A program made the translations under genes and the position numbers. Source: Apostichopus japonicus (taxonomy: Eukaryota; Echinodermata; Holothuroidea; Aspidochirotida; Stichopodidae). From it: a stretch of 64,000 nt of DNA. Positions 48,250 to 59,989 of this stretch are shown here, in pieces. The stretch spans positions 31,870,554 to 31,934,553 of the forward strand of contig NC_092562.1 of assembly GCF_037975245.1 (NCBI RefSeq), written 5' to 3'. Positions within the stretch are counted from its first letter, which is position 1; each line of letters opens with the position of its first letter. The notes beneath the pieces are model-generated. The model was not told where the DNA came from, did no database searches, and worked only from the letters and a program-made list of their open reading frames with translations.

Positions 48250-51200
48250 CCAACTAGCTGGAAAGACATTGTTCATCACTGGAGCAAGTAGAGGAATTGG
48301 CCAAGCCATTGCTGAGAGAGCAGCAAGAGATGGAGCCAACATTGTCATCGCAGCCAAGACAGCCACCCCTCACCCTAAACTACCAGGAACCATATACACT
48401 GCGGCTGAAGCAAGTAGGTTTACCCTGTACCCTGTCAATCTGTTTTCTCGTATTACAGCCAGGGAGACAACTGTTATTGTGGTTTGCTTTGACAGTATTT
48501 TGGTCTACCCAATTATCCCCTCCCCCTCCCCCACCCCATCTACACTGTAACCCTCTTATTTTCCCACATACATAGTACTATATTACATTTACTTACAGTA
48601 CCATAAACACATTTCAAGATTAGCATGATGAAAATGTAAATGGTCTTGGACTTCAGCAGCACAACCCTGCCTCCATGACACTACTAACACAACCCTATCT
48701 CCATGGCACCAGTAAACACAACTCAATGACACCAGTCACACAACTCTGTTTCCATAACACCAGTAAAACAATTTTATGTTAACACCAGTAAAACAATTTT
48801 ATGTCCATAACATTGGTAACACAACCCTATGTCCATGACACCAGTAACACACCCCTATCTCTATGGCACCAGTAATACAACACTGTCTCCATGACACCAC
48901 GTACACAACCTTATCTCAATGACACCAGTCACACACCCATCTCCATGGCACCAGTAAAACAATTCTTTGTCCTTGACACCAGTCAAACAATTATATGTTC
49001 ATAACACCAGTAAAACAATTCTATATCCTTGGCACAACACACCCCTGTCTCCATGACAACGGTAATAGAACCATAACTATGTCCGTGACACCATTACAAC
49101 AATTCTATGACCATGACACCAGTAAAACAATTCTATATCTATGACACCATTAAAACAATTCTATGTCCATGACACCATTAAAACAATTATATGTCTGTGA
49201 CACCATTAAAACAATTCTATGTCCATGACACCATTAAAACAATTCTATGTCTGTAACACCATTCAAACAATTCTATGTCCGTGACACCATTCAAACAATT
49301 CTATGCCCGTGACATTAGTAATACAACCCTATGTCCATGACACCATTAAAATAATTCTATGTCTGTGACACCATTAAAGCAATTCTATGTCCATGACACT
49401 ATTAAAACAATTCTATGTCCATGACACCAGTAAAACAATTCTATGTCCATGACACCAGTAAAACAATTCTATGTCCATGACACCAGTAAAACAATTCTAT
49501 GTCTGTGACATTAGTAACACAACCCTATGTCCATGACACCATTTTTGTGCTGATTAACTATACTGTCCATTTCTCTTCTTTACAGTTGAGAAACTTGGCG
49601 GTCAATGTTTGCCTTGTGTTGTTGATATCAGAGATGAAGCCGCTGTGCAGGCTGCTGTTGATGAAACTGTCTCCAAGTTTGGTGGCATTGACATACTTGT
49701 TAATAACGCCAGTGCTATCAATTTGTCAGGTAAAATCCTTAACGTCCACTGATTAATACTTAATTAAAGCTTAGTGGATAGTTGAAGAATTATGCACTAT
49801 TGATCACCGCCAGTAAGGATGGACTTAGTTTGACATATCGAAAATCAATCTTTCATTTGTGATCACATCCTTGCATTTTCACTAAAACATTTGAGCATGA
49901 AGTACAAAATCTCCAATCGTGCAATAAGAAGGCAGGTTTGTCAATTGACTGCCTGAAGTCAGTTTACTCATTTTCAGATTTGAATAGGAGGTGTCTGAAT
50001 TTTGAAGGATTCTTACTAGTCTAGCATTAAAGGTGTTGTATGAACTAACTAATTTACAAAAGTCACTCCTGGCTTTGTTCATTTCATGTTTCCTTTCAGA
50101 TGAAACTCATTGTGAAATCATTGATATATCAGTGTATATATGTATGCTGTATAACAGGTACATATTGATATTACAATAAATATGTCAGTACAATTCAATT
50201 TACAGGTACTGAAGGTTTGGATATGAAGAGATATGATCTCATGCATAGTATCAACACAAGAGGAACCTACTTGTGGTAAGTATTTAGTATCCCTAATATG
50301 GATTACAAGAGGACTAAGTCCTAGGCCCTAGTGAGTTTCATTGTCCCTTATTCTGTATCAGTTAGAGAACACTATAGTTTATATCCTTTCCTGAGTGGTG
50401 TTGATAAAACGAAAGAGCTATTGTTTTCCTATGTCATTCAGTGATAAAAGTATGTCAGAAGAGAAAGATGGCTGGTTCTAATGTTGATTTGAAATTGTTA
50501 TTACCTCACTTCATTTCCTTGACTCGTCTCCTTCATATTAGAATATTAGCAAGAAAAAAGGTCACTGATCCTTTAGAGGTCCTAGATTAATCCATGAATG
50601 CAAAACAATACAAGGCTTTGTAGATATTGTCAGCATGTTTGATTTCAGTATCTTTTTGTCCGTCTTTGATGTAAGGCTTGATAAGTTGCCTGTCAAGTGA
50701 TCCTGTAGAGAAATCCTTGTGTATTGTTAGAAGGGAGAAGAGAAAGTAACTGGTCTAAATAATTTAGAAGTGTCTGGTTCCCACTCCACTGTTCAGCGAC
50801 TATTATTCATTGCAAGAAGGGAGAAGAGAAAGTAACTGGTCTAAATAATTTAGAAGTGTCTGATTCACACTCCACTGTTCAGCGACTATTATTCATTGTT
50901 AGAGGGAGAAGAGAAAGTAACTGGTCTAAATAATTTAGAAGTGTCTGGTTCCCACTCCACCGTTCAGCGACTATTATTCATTGTTAGAAGGGAGAAGAGA
51001 AAGTAACTGGTCTAAATCATTTAGAAGTGTCTGATTCCCACTCCACTGTTTACAGACTAATATTCATTGTAAGCACTATTCAGTATTGGTGTCTATGAGT
51101 GCAACAAGCTGTTTTCTTTAAATATGGACTTCCATGTGCAATTATATCTCACCATATTCATTGAATATCTGTCCTATTGTCTGCCATGTTAATTCTCTCT

Positions 51201-54200
51201 GCAGTTCAAAGTTGTGTATCCCTCACCTGAAGAAGAGTTCCAACCCTCACATACTTAACCTTAGCCCGCCCCTTCTCATGGATGCTAAATGGTTCAAGAA
51301 TCATGTTGGTGAGTGTTAGTCAGATCCTAAAAGTTTCCATCATATTTGGTTGTTTAAGTGTCTGAGTGGTAAACTTGAAGATGCTATAAAGTGAATTAAC
51401 TGTGTGGTAAGGGTATTACAAGTTCATAACAGTGAACCGATGTTGTCTGAGTACATTTTAGGGGTATTGGACCTTTCTTAAGAGGCATTGTTTAAGAGGC
51501 ATTGCATTCGTACATTGCTTGGTACAAGGACTTGCATACATTGTAGTACATTGCAGATGAAAGTTAAATCATTTGGAAGACTCTTAATTACTAGAACAAT
51601 TGCCAGATAATGTTCACAGCCAAATTAGTCCTCACTCTCTCTGCTAATTACTAGTTAAAGTAACCATAAAATGCATTATTTCCATTAAATCGTAGCATTT
51701 CACCAGTATGTAATTATGTATTTGAGGATGTTGTAAATGCATTACCTACATACACAATTTAACAGCAGTGTTTGCAAATGTTTTTTCTATTGGAATTGTC
51801 CGAAATGGTCACATTTCATATTCAAAACTTTATGTCACGGTATGTCAAGGTTAAAATCAATTGACGCTTGTGGAATTCTATTTTGGTTGTCAAAACATTT
51901 TGGACAGTTTAGCCAGTTAGTTTGAAATTGTTTAGTTTATTTGTTATTGGAATTGCGTAGTTTATTTGTTATTTGTTATTTGTTATTGTGTATCAATTGG
52001 TTTTCATTATAATATCTGAATAAGGTAGGGGCAATGGAGAGGTTTTAATTATTAATGCATTTATCACCAGTTATAAGATGCTTATAAAGTATGCAGACCA
52101 TGATATGTATTGTTCTTAACAACAATAGGTGTTGTTGTTTATAACAATGGGATTTGTTATTTATAACAATAGGTTATACCATGGCCAAGATGGGAATGTC
52201 TATGTGTGTCCTTGGTATGGCTGAGGAACTAAAAGATGCAGGCATAGCAGTTAATGCACTCTGGCCTAAGACTGGTGAGTAAAGAAATGATTGGATCATG
52301 TAAGCATTAATTATTGGGAATATTATAACATTATATTATTACATTGTTGGTATGGCTTCGGAACAGAAAGATGCAGGCATAGCAGTTAATGCACTCTGGC
52401 CTAAGACTGGAAAGTTGTCCTGTAAGTATTTACGTTAAACTGTTTTTTTTTATCCCTCCCACAGCAATCTACACAGCTGCAATGGAGATGTTGGGGGGGG
52501 GGGGGGTGGAGGCAGGTCATTTAAACTGTTTTGTTTTACCCCTCCCACAGCAATCTACACAGCTGCAATGTTTGGTTTTATCCCTCCCACAGCAATCTAC
52601 ACAGCTGCAATGGAGATGTTGGGGGGGGGGGGGGGTTGAGGCAGGTCATTTAAACTGTTTTGTTTTATCCCTCCCACAGCAATCTACACAGCTGCAATGG
52701 AGATGTTGGGAGGGGGGTGGGGTGGAGGCAGGTCATTTAAACTGTTTTGTTTAATCCCTCCCACAGCAATCTACACAGCTGCAATGTTTGGTTTTATCCC
52801 TCCCACAGCAATCTACACAGCTGCGATGGAGATGTTGGGGGGGGGGGGGGGTTGAGGCAGGTCATTTAAACTGTTTTGTTTTATCCCTCCCACAGCAATC
52901 TACACAGCTGCAATGGAGATGTTGGGAGGGGGGTGGGGTGGAGGCAGGTCATTTAAACTGTTTTGTTTAATCCCTCCCACAGCAATCTACACAGCTGCAA
53001 TGTTTGGTTTTATCCCTCCCACAGCAATCTACACAGCTGCAATGGAGATGTTGGGAGGGGGGTGGGGTGGAGGCAGGTCATTTAAACTGTTTTGTTTAAT
53101 CCCTCCCACAGCAATCTACACAGCTGCAATGTTTGGTTTTATCCCTCCCACAGCAATCTACACAGCTGCGATGGAGATGTTGGGGGGAGGCGGAGAAATC
53201 AAGAAGAGTTGTAGGACTGCTGATATCTGTTCAGACTCTGCTTATGCAATCATCACCAAAAATAGCAGATCTTTCACTGGAAATTTCTGTGTCGATGAAG
53301 ACATTCTCAGAAAGGAAGGTGTAACTGACTTTACCAAATATGCATGTGAACCAGGTATGAGAGTCATAACTTTCAACAATCTTTGCATCTGACACCAAGA
53401 CCCTTTCATCTCAAACCTATGACAACCACTCATTTATATGTTTGGCCAGTTTTTTTAATTACATTGTAATATCCTAGCTATGGTATTTTAACTGGTCGAA
53501 TGCTTTGTTATTCGAAATCTTTTGAATACATGTTGACCTCAATCACTTTATGGACAAAGTAATAGGGCCAACAATACAATCTGTCCAATGTGGAATAGTA
53601 CAGGCATGTAATTGTTTCATACTAGATACTAGATTGTCAGTCAAGACAAATATCCATTTTTTCATCGTATCTTGCTTCTTTTCATCTTAACTCTGTTTCT
53701 TCCTTTCCGTTAGGTCATCCATTACAGCCAGACTTCTTTCTAGATGTTGAGCCCAATGATCCGACATTCCAGGGAGATGTTTCTCAGATCTACAATGAAT
53801 CACTAAAACAAGGAGTTGAATCTGTTGATGGAGGTCAAGTGGCTGGCATGTTTGAGCTCATCAAGGGTCAACTCAATGAAAAAATCGTCCAAACTACAGG
53901 CGCTGTTTTCCAGTTTGAGCTTTCAGGTAATTAATGTCTTTAATTACTGGTGGATAAATTTAAGGTTCCTAAACCTGTTTATTTTGGGTATTTTGTTCTA
54001 TACATTACAATTGCCAGTTAATCAATTAGTTTAAGTCACATATGAAGGCGAGCAAGCATTTTAAGAGGTATGTGACATATATTTTGAGTTCTAACTTCAA
54101 GTGAGAAGTAATTATCTTTCATGTGAAGATGCTTATTGTTCTCCAGTTTTATATCTTGCTTGCTGACATGCCTGCTTCATCCTTAATCTCATTTGTATGA

Positions 54201-54530
54201 TTGTGTTTGGATGCCAAAACCAGGAAACTCTCTGATATAAGAGAGTAACATTTTCCACTTTTACCTTAATGCTTCTCTTTATTTACAGGTAGTGAATCAG
54301 GGACATGGCACCTGGACCTAAAGTCAGGAGTTGGGGCTGCTGGAACCGGGGCCAGTCAAGGAGCAGCAGATGTGGTATTCAAGATGGACAGCAAAGATTT
54401 CATCAAAATGTTCAAGGGAGAGCTAAAAGCAACCTCTGCATTTATGACAGGGAAACTGAAGATCAAGGGAGATATTGGGAAAGCAATGAAACTGGAAAAA
54501 TTAATGGGCAATGTCAAATCCAAAATGTAA
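48250..54530 (+). CDS. HSDL2: Hydroxysteroid dehydrogenase-like protein 2 (SDR + SCP2), first exon missing
   Basis: Exons: 48250-48413, 49586-49729, 50206-50275, 51205-51308, 52173-52274, 53154-53354, 53714-53926, 54289-54530. All junctions are GT-AG and in phase, giving about 413 residues against about 418 in vertebrates. The SDR part shows the NAD(P)-binding TGASRGIG, then NNAS, a Ser in LNLSPP and the YTMAK (YxxxK) catalytic pair. The last two exons encode an SCP2 lipid-binding domain, and the protein ends SKM, a peroxisomal PTS1-like tripeptide. Family knowledge: a peroxisomal or mitochondrial SDR of uncertain substrate linked to lipid metabolism. The ATG at 48233 overlaps the CCCTACAG acceptor and is not the start; the true first exon lies upstream. 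The acceptor of the exon at 53154 is the last of 11 tandem copies, and the preceding exon has a degenerate duplicate at 52347. Identity is confident. Confidence 0.93.
48650..49540. repeat. ~28-bp minisatellite in HSDL2
   Basis: About 30 copies of CCATGACACCAGTAAAACAA plus TTCTATGT. The left half is degenerate and the right half is more homogeneous. The array stops about 45 bases before the exon acceptor at 49585. Confidence 0.88.
50731..51070. repeat. 86-bp tandem repeat, four copies, HSDL2 intron
   Basis: Units start GGGAGAAGAGAAAGTAACTG at 50733, 50819, 50904 and 50990. Each includes TTAGAAGTGTCTGATTCCCA-type sequence and CAGCGACTATTATTCATTG. A fragment recurs near 54665. Confidence 0.88.
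52347..52410 (+). repeat. Degenerate duplicate of the preceding HSDL2 exon end
   Basis: It matches 52213-52276 over 64 bases with only a few changes (GGTATGGCT...GGCCTAAGACTGG). The splice donor ACTG|GTGAGT has become ACTGGAAAG, so the copy lacks a donor. Confidence 0.85.
52450..53160. repeat. Tandem array of 11 HSDL2 splice acceptors with exon start
   Basis: The block ATCCCTCCCACAG|CAATC followed by TACACAGCTGCAATGGAGAT is repeated, with predicted exon starts at 52465, 52551, 52593, 52680, 52767, 52809, 52896, 52983, 53025, 53112 and 53154. Spacing is 42 bases (a short unit) or 86-88 bases (a long unit with a poly-G run and GGCAGGTCATTTAAACTG). Only the last copy continues into the full exon. 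From 52896 on, spacings are 87, 42, 87 and 42, all multiples of three, and the frame stays open. Confidence 0.93.
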
Positions 54531-55700
54531 AATTAAATCATGAAAGGTGTGTTAAAAAGTAGGTTGGATGGAGCAAAATAAGATTTGTTGTAATAGTAAT
54601 GATAACTTGAATCACTGAGTGTTGTAGGAGATGTTGGCCAGAGGGTTTTCAGAAACTATTATTGATTGTTAGATGGAGAAGAGAAAGTAAATGTGATATG
54701 GTGACCACATGTTAATCACATGTTAATCACATGTTTATAATTTCAGACTGATGTTTGTAATACTTGATTGGGTGTATGACAGAGTAAGAAATATTAAATC
54801 ACACACTGCCACAGATAAATCAGGAAACATTCCCCTGTGCAAGAATCCTCAAAGTGTGAGTGTGTGTAAATGTGGGTGGGAACTGGGTATGGGGGTGCAG
54901 GGTTGGTTGTTCAACCATTACCAGACACCAGGGTATGTATTTGAGTTTAATGATGCTAGTATATTTCATGTACTTGGTTTTTCACTCCTTTTATTTGAGG
55001 TATGTAATAGTGGAGACGTCACTGAAATATTTAATAGGATGTTGAACTGTTGCATAATGCAAGAAACTATTAAGCTAAAAGATAAAGGACTTATGAGTCT
55101 ACCAAGCTACACTTTATCTTTTGAACTGAATGATAAGAAAGATATGTAATGATAAACAGTTCTGGCAGCAAAATATTGATGGAAAATCAAATTGTCAAAC
55201 ATCAAACTTTGTTGAGTTTCAATTTGATAGAAATTAACAAAAATGAAACCCTAAGCATGCATGAGTAATCTGTCTTTTAAAATGCTTGGTTGTGTTCTGT
55301 GTAGAATACTTCAGCAGTTAACAAACTGTAGCTCATGATGTAATCGTTATGGGCTTGTTTGATAATGTTAACATACTGCAGCTGATGACGTCATCGTTAT
55401 GGGTTTGTTTGATAATGTTAACTAACTTGAGCTGATGATGTCTTATAAATACAAAGTGTACGCAGTGCTTAATTCTCAACTATCTCATTTTATTCTTGAA
55501 TCAGACATTAAACAAAGGAAACTTTATTAATTAGTTTTAAATAAACTCTGAAACACACAAAGTAAATCAAGAAATTTAAGAATGCAGAACTATTACTTTA
55601 TATTGGTTTACTAGCTTTAGTCATTTCCAATGCAAATCAACTGACTTTAATGGTGCACGCTAATGAAGTATCAAAATAAAGTTTAAAGTTTCCTCAAAAA
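54531..55700 (+). other. HSDL2 3' UTR
   Basis: No second gene. A 132-residue frame at 54751-55149 resembles nothing known and has no splice or start support. AATAAA at 55675-55680 with an A-run at 55697 marks the likely polyadenylation site, and another AATAAA is near 55542. Confidence 0.55.
55675..55680 (+). terminator. Candidate HSDL2 poly(A) signal
   Basis: AATAAA about 1.15 kb after the stop, followed within 20 bases by an adenine run. Confidence 0.5.
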
Positions 55701-55809
55701 AAAAAACATTGTGTCTTGTTTTTGCTTTCAGTGTTATAACCTCTGAAATCATGACAGTGAATGTTTAAGTAGATATATAGGCAATTGAATCACATCTATT
55801 ATTAAATAG

Positions 55810-56610
55810 ATGATAGTGTTTTGTGGAGGTCAGAGGTCATTTGATGCCATCATTGCTTTCGCCGAGGTGAATGGTCATTTGAGGTGAGAAGCAGACAACG
55901 TGAAAGTCTTGTAAGAACTGTAACTCAAAAAGTGATATTTTGATGGTTCATAGCATTAGGATATCCCACAGTGCCTGTTGCATTGTGGTTACTTACCGAA
56001 GGCAGGCAAACCTATGCAGTCAAGTTGGCTGTGTGCATACATATGTGTGTATGTGACGCCCTTGCTTGTAAACAATATCTTGAGGGGCACACTGTAGATC
56101 TCATATTTGGCATGTGGCTTCATCATATTTAGTCAAGAACCCTATTGGTTTTGGTGGAGGTGAAGGGTCATATGAGTTCAGCAGAGGTCAAAACATGAAA
56201 ATCTCAAAAGTCTTATCTCCAAACCCAAACATCAAGGAAGCTCATATTTGCATGGGAGGTTAGTGTAATGCTGTGTGAAATCTCCACACTATTCTGGAGG
56301 TCAAAGGTCATTACAGGTCAGCAGAGGTCAAATCTTGAAAAACTTGTAAACACGATATTTCAAGAAACGTAACAACAGAAGATCTCGTATTCAGCATGTG
56401 GCTTCCGTGAATTGAGTGCAAGGTCCCTATTTTTTGGACCGAGGTCAAAGGTCACCAAGGGTCAACAAAGCTAAAGTTTGAAAATGTGAATACCTTTTTC
56501 TTCTCTAGAACCTGAGCATCCACAGACTTCATATTAGCATGGTATATTAAGGCAATATTGTAGAGCACTTAAACTCAGTTTCAACCTGAAACCTTGAAAA
56601 TATAACGTCT
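55810..56610. repeat. Degenerate tandem AGGTCA repeat
   Basis: Five or so units contain AGGTCA pairs, CTTGTAAACAnnATATCTC and CATATTTGGCATGTGGCTTC. Perfect AGGTCA-N-AGGTCA pairs lie at 55827-55839, 56298-56310 and 56442-56454. Confidence 0.65.
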
Positions 56611-58030
56611 CAAGATTCTGTATGTAAACTACAGTAGATCTCTGCATTTGCTTTTTTTTTGTCCAGTTTCAAGTAATAAGCCCAGTTAATAGTGCCTTCA
56701 GTATTGATCACACCCCGTAATTTGCTCATAGACAGCCACCTGAGTAGACTTGACTTACACACATCAAGACTTGACCTTTAATTCCTCATGGTTATTGTAC
56801 ATGTTGCTCTTGTCAAACAAAGCAGATAAGAGATATACTGTCTATTAGCTGTGGTAGGTGGTTTTCACGATATCTTGTAAGAAATAAGTGCAGTTTGAAT
56901 CTTCTTGAAGCTGCTACATTAACATGTATTTCTGTCGAACGTTGCTAAAGTCAACACCGCTCACACAATAAACCACTTGCACACACACGCGGAGTAATGC
57001 AAACCTGCACAATCAGTGTGCAGAGCTTGTCAATCCCTGACATAATATCAATGTTCTCCTCTTTAACTCCAGTTTACCCTGATCCACGCTAACAGCAATG
57101 TAAAGCTGATATTGGATAGTTGGTTTACAGTCGTCAGTGAAAGCCTTTGGATGAACGCTCGTCTGCATGGGTTCAGTTCAAAACCCTCCAAGAGTAGCCA
57201 GCTTCTTCGGGTCTGAACATCTAAAGAGTCTTGTATCACGGTTCGGACGATTCCTCCATGTAACCAGATTTCTTTGAAGTGCTGAGTTCTCTTCCACGAA
57301 TATTGCAAAATAATGTTATGCTACTCGTCAAACGTTAGGATTTAGATCTAGTCAATCGCTTCTGTTTGACAATGACACCCCCACGCCCCCCTTCCATCAA
57401 CTTCGTTTGTAACTCAGACGTATGCAGAAATGGGTAAATGAAATGAAGTCTACAACTCTGTAAAATAGACCTTAAAGGCGAAGGGTATAGCTGGAGGCAG
57501 GAAAGTATTCCGAACTGGCTATGTGGTTTGCTGTTTAAAGGAGTGTACAGTTTGTTTAAAGTTCTTGACAGGTATTCACCACGTATGTACTTATCTATCA
57601 CTACCCACCCCCCCCCCTTCCCACGACCTCGAAGCTGTGACGCAAGAGCTCAAAAAAGAGTTGTATATTGTTACAGCGGATTAGGTTTGATTAGCGCTGT
57701 ACGTGTTATTGTGTGTAATGTCCAAACAGCGTCTAAGCAGTCAGTTGTTATTACAACTCACTTTTCAAAGTTTAAAAGGGTAACTGTCATGTGCAAATAG
57801 TGAATAACTATCATTGGTTACATTTTTACAATAATTTAACTATGCATAATTCTACACAGAAGAAAAGTTTTGAGTGTCAATTCTATATGTATTTTTCATA
57901 AGAATATTTGTTAAAGATGAACAATTGCTTATGAAAGTTACGCTGGCATACACAGAGCAGCAACAGGGAGGGTAGCAAATTTATCGAAGATTTTTTCGCA
58001 TCAAGAAAATATATTTTGACATTTCTTCGA
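56611..58030. other. Intergenic, no gene recognised
   Basis: Short open frames at 57063-57308 (-), 57335-57601 (-) and 57528-57800 (+) show no family resemblance or splice support. Confidence 0.4.
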
Positions 58031-58038
58031 TCCTGCAT

Positions 58039-59070
58039 CACTGGCGGATCCAGGGCCTTTGTTTGGGAGGGGCCAAAGTGGCATTAGAGTGATATGGGGG
58101 AGGGGTCTAAGGGGAGGGGGTGCCCCCCTCCCCTTTGGAAAATTTTCTATTGCTGAATGCCCTCAGATGCAATTTGGTGCGACAAAAGTGTACAATGGTG
58201 ATGTTAATTTACTTCTAAAAAAAATGTTTCCCAGGTGTAATTTTCTAAAATATTTATAAAACAAAGTTGGGATCATCTTTCTCAAGAAATTTTATTTCTC
58301 ATAGGTTATAAATTTGTTACAACCAGCCTGTAACTGCAAAATGGTGTTAAACTGTAAATCCTCATGCTCATACATTTACATAGCTCCCAACTCTTGAGAA
58401 GGCAAATGCTGGTCCATGTCACGAATCGCCGTCCTGGGGGAGGGGTATAAGGGGAGGGGGTGTCCCCCTCCCCTTTTGATTTTTTTTGGAATCCTGGTTA
58501 TGCCTACATGTAAAATGGTGGCACTTAGAAAGGCTTTTGTCACCCAAAATTTTCTGAGAAATATGCATTTTTGTGTGTGTAACATCAATAAATTGAATAG
58601 TAGGTGATAATTCATTCTTTCCCGTGGCAAGAAAATGTTCGCTGCTCGCCCCAATGAAAAGAAATATAGGCTAATTTGAGGTTCAAATGATGCTGTAAAG
58701 GAGGTTTTATACTCTATTATGCTAAATGCTAAAGAAATGATGGTTGCTAAGTCAAAATTTGATGCAAATTTTTTGTATGTATACTTGACAATTACAATGC
58801 GGTTTTTTTCGGACGCTTGTGCGGGTCAGCGGGTTTGGGTGTTAGAATGCGGGTCTAATTCCCGCGAATTGCGGGTCAGTTGGGAGCTCTGCATTTAATT
58901 TTAAACCAGAAAACGAAAAGGGTTAGACTAGTCTACCACTGCTATTCCTCTCGATTTATTTAATTTCCAATCATATGATTTAGCGGATGTTCGGAAACAC
59001 TTTTTGGCTCACCTTTGGGGGGGCCATGGCCCCCCCCCCCCTTGCCCCCCCCCCCTTGGATCCGCCAGTG
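58039..59070. mobile_element. hAT-type element with exact 8-bp target duplication
   Basis: It starts CACTGGCGGATCCAGGG and ends CTTGGATCCGCCAGTG. TCCTGCAT is present at 58031-58038 and 59071-59078. It holds two copies of the palindromic G-rich module (about 58095-58135 and 58437-58475), the second probably in a nested element. Confidence 0.9.
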
Positions 59071-59078
59071 TCCTGCAT

Positions 59079-59989
59079 CAATGGCAATGAAATATATATT
59101 CATTTAGGAGTAAATTGTCTGTACTTTTCATTAGTGATACAAGCTAACGTATTTCAGTCAATGGTTGAAAGGTTCAAACAGGTCAAATATTTGTCCTAAT
59201 TCAAGTAGAGCAACAATTTCTGCAGGAATCCAATTAGTTCATAACGATGCCCCAGCATCTCAAGCAATTTTATTGTACCGTTTATTGTGTGATAGTTGAT
59301 TCTCTGGTATGTGAATCCAACATGTGAATGCATTGGTGAGTTCTTTGCAAAATATTGATGCTGTATGCCAACGTCAGTACATAAACACAATTGAGCTTTG
59401 ACCTCAAGGAGAAAGATGCTGATGAAACATTCTCTGAGATATAAATACTTTTGCTTCCCTTACCAACTCTTGATACTCACGTGACGTAATATCATCATGA
59501 TCATACGGTTACAGATGTCTCCGATGCGAGGGAAATGTGGTTGAGAATGGATCAAATTGTTTGATTCCGTGTCCAGGCTCTATCTTGAACGCAGGCGCAA
59601 CCACGTGTACCTCTGGGGTGGGGGAGGGGGTAGCTATAGAACATCCCCTTCCCACTGGCAGACAAAAATATTACAAGAATTCTACTAGTGTGCAGTAAGT
59701 CAATGTATAACATGCGTTACAACCTGGACAGTTGTAAATATAGCACTATTTTGCATCGAAGCACCCCCTCCGCCGAATACCAAAATGTCTCAAAGGAGAG
59801 ATACACACTTACACCTCTCCCTGGAAAACTAACAACATATCCCATCACCACTCCAAACACTAGTGGTTGCACCGCTGATCTTGGGTGACTTCTTAAAATA
59901 TGTCCTTCGAGGAGAACGAATTTCTGCCTGGAACTGATATCATGAATCAAAGGTTTTCATTTCCTTGTTCATTCATAGTATTCTGTACC
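59079..59989. other. Intergenic, no gene recognised
   Basis: No conserved coding frame or repeat apart from a short G-rich patch at 59615-59632. Confidence 0.4.

Noticed and set aside
48233-48550. ATG at 48233 as the HSDL2 start, with an unspliced 105-residue frame
   Set aside because: The ATG overlaps the acceptor TTTTCCCTACAG, and family proteins have a short leader encoded by an earlier exon. The frame beyond 48413 is intron.
52389-52970. QQSTQLQWRCW repeat proteins in HSDL2
   Set aside because: They are a shifted frame of the acceptor array. The HSDL2 frame is the one that gives AIYTAAMEMLGG and continues into the exon.
54751-55149. 132-residue frame after HSDL2
   Set aside because: It lies in the HSDL2 3' UTR before the poly(A) signal, has no recognisable domain and has no splice support.
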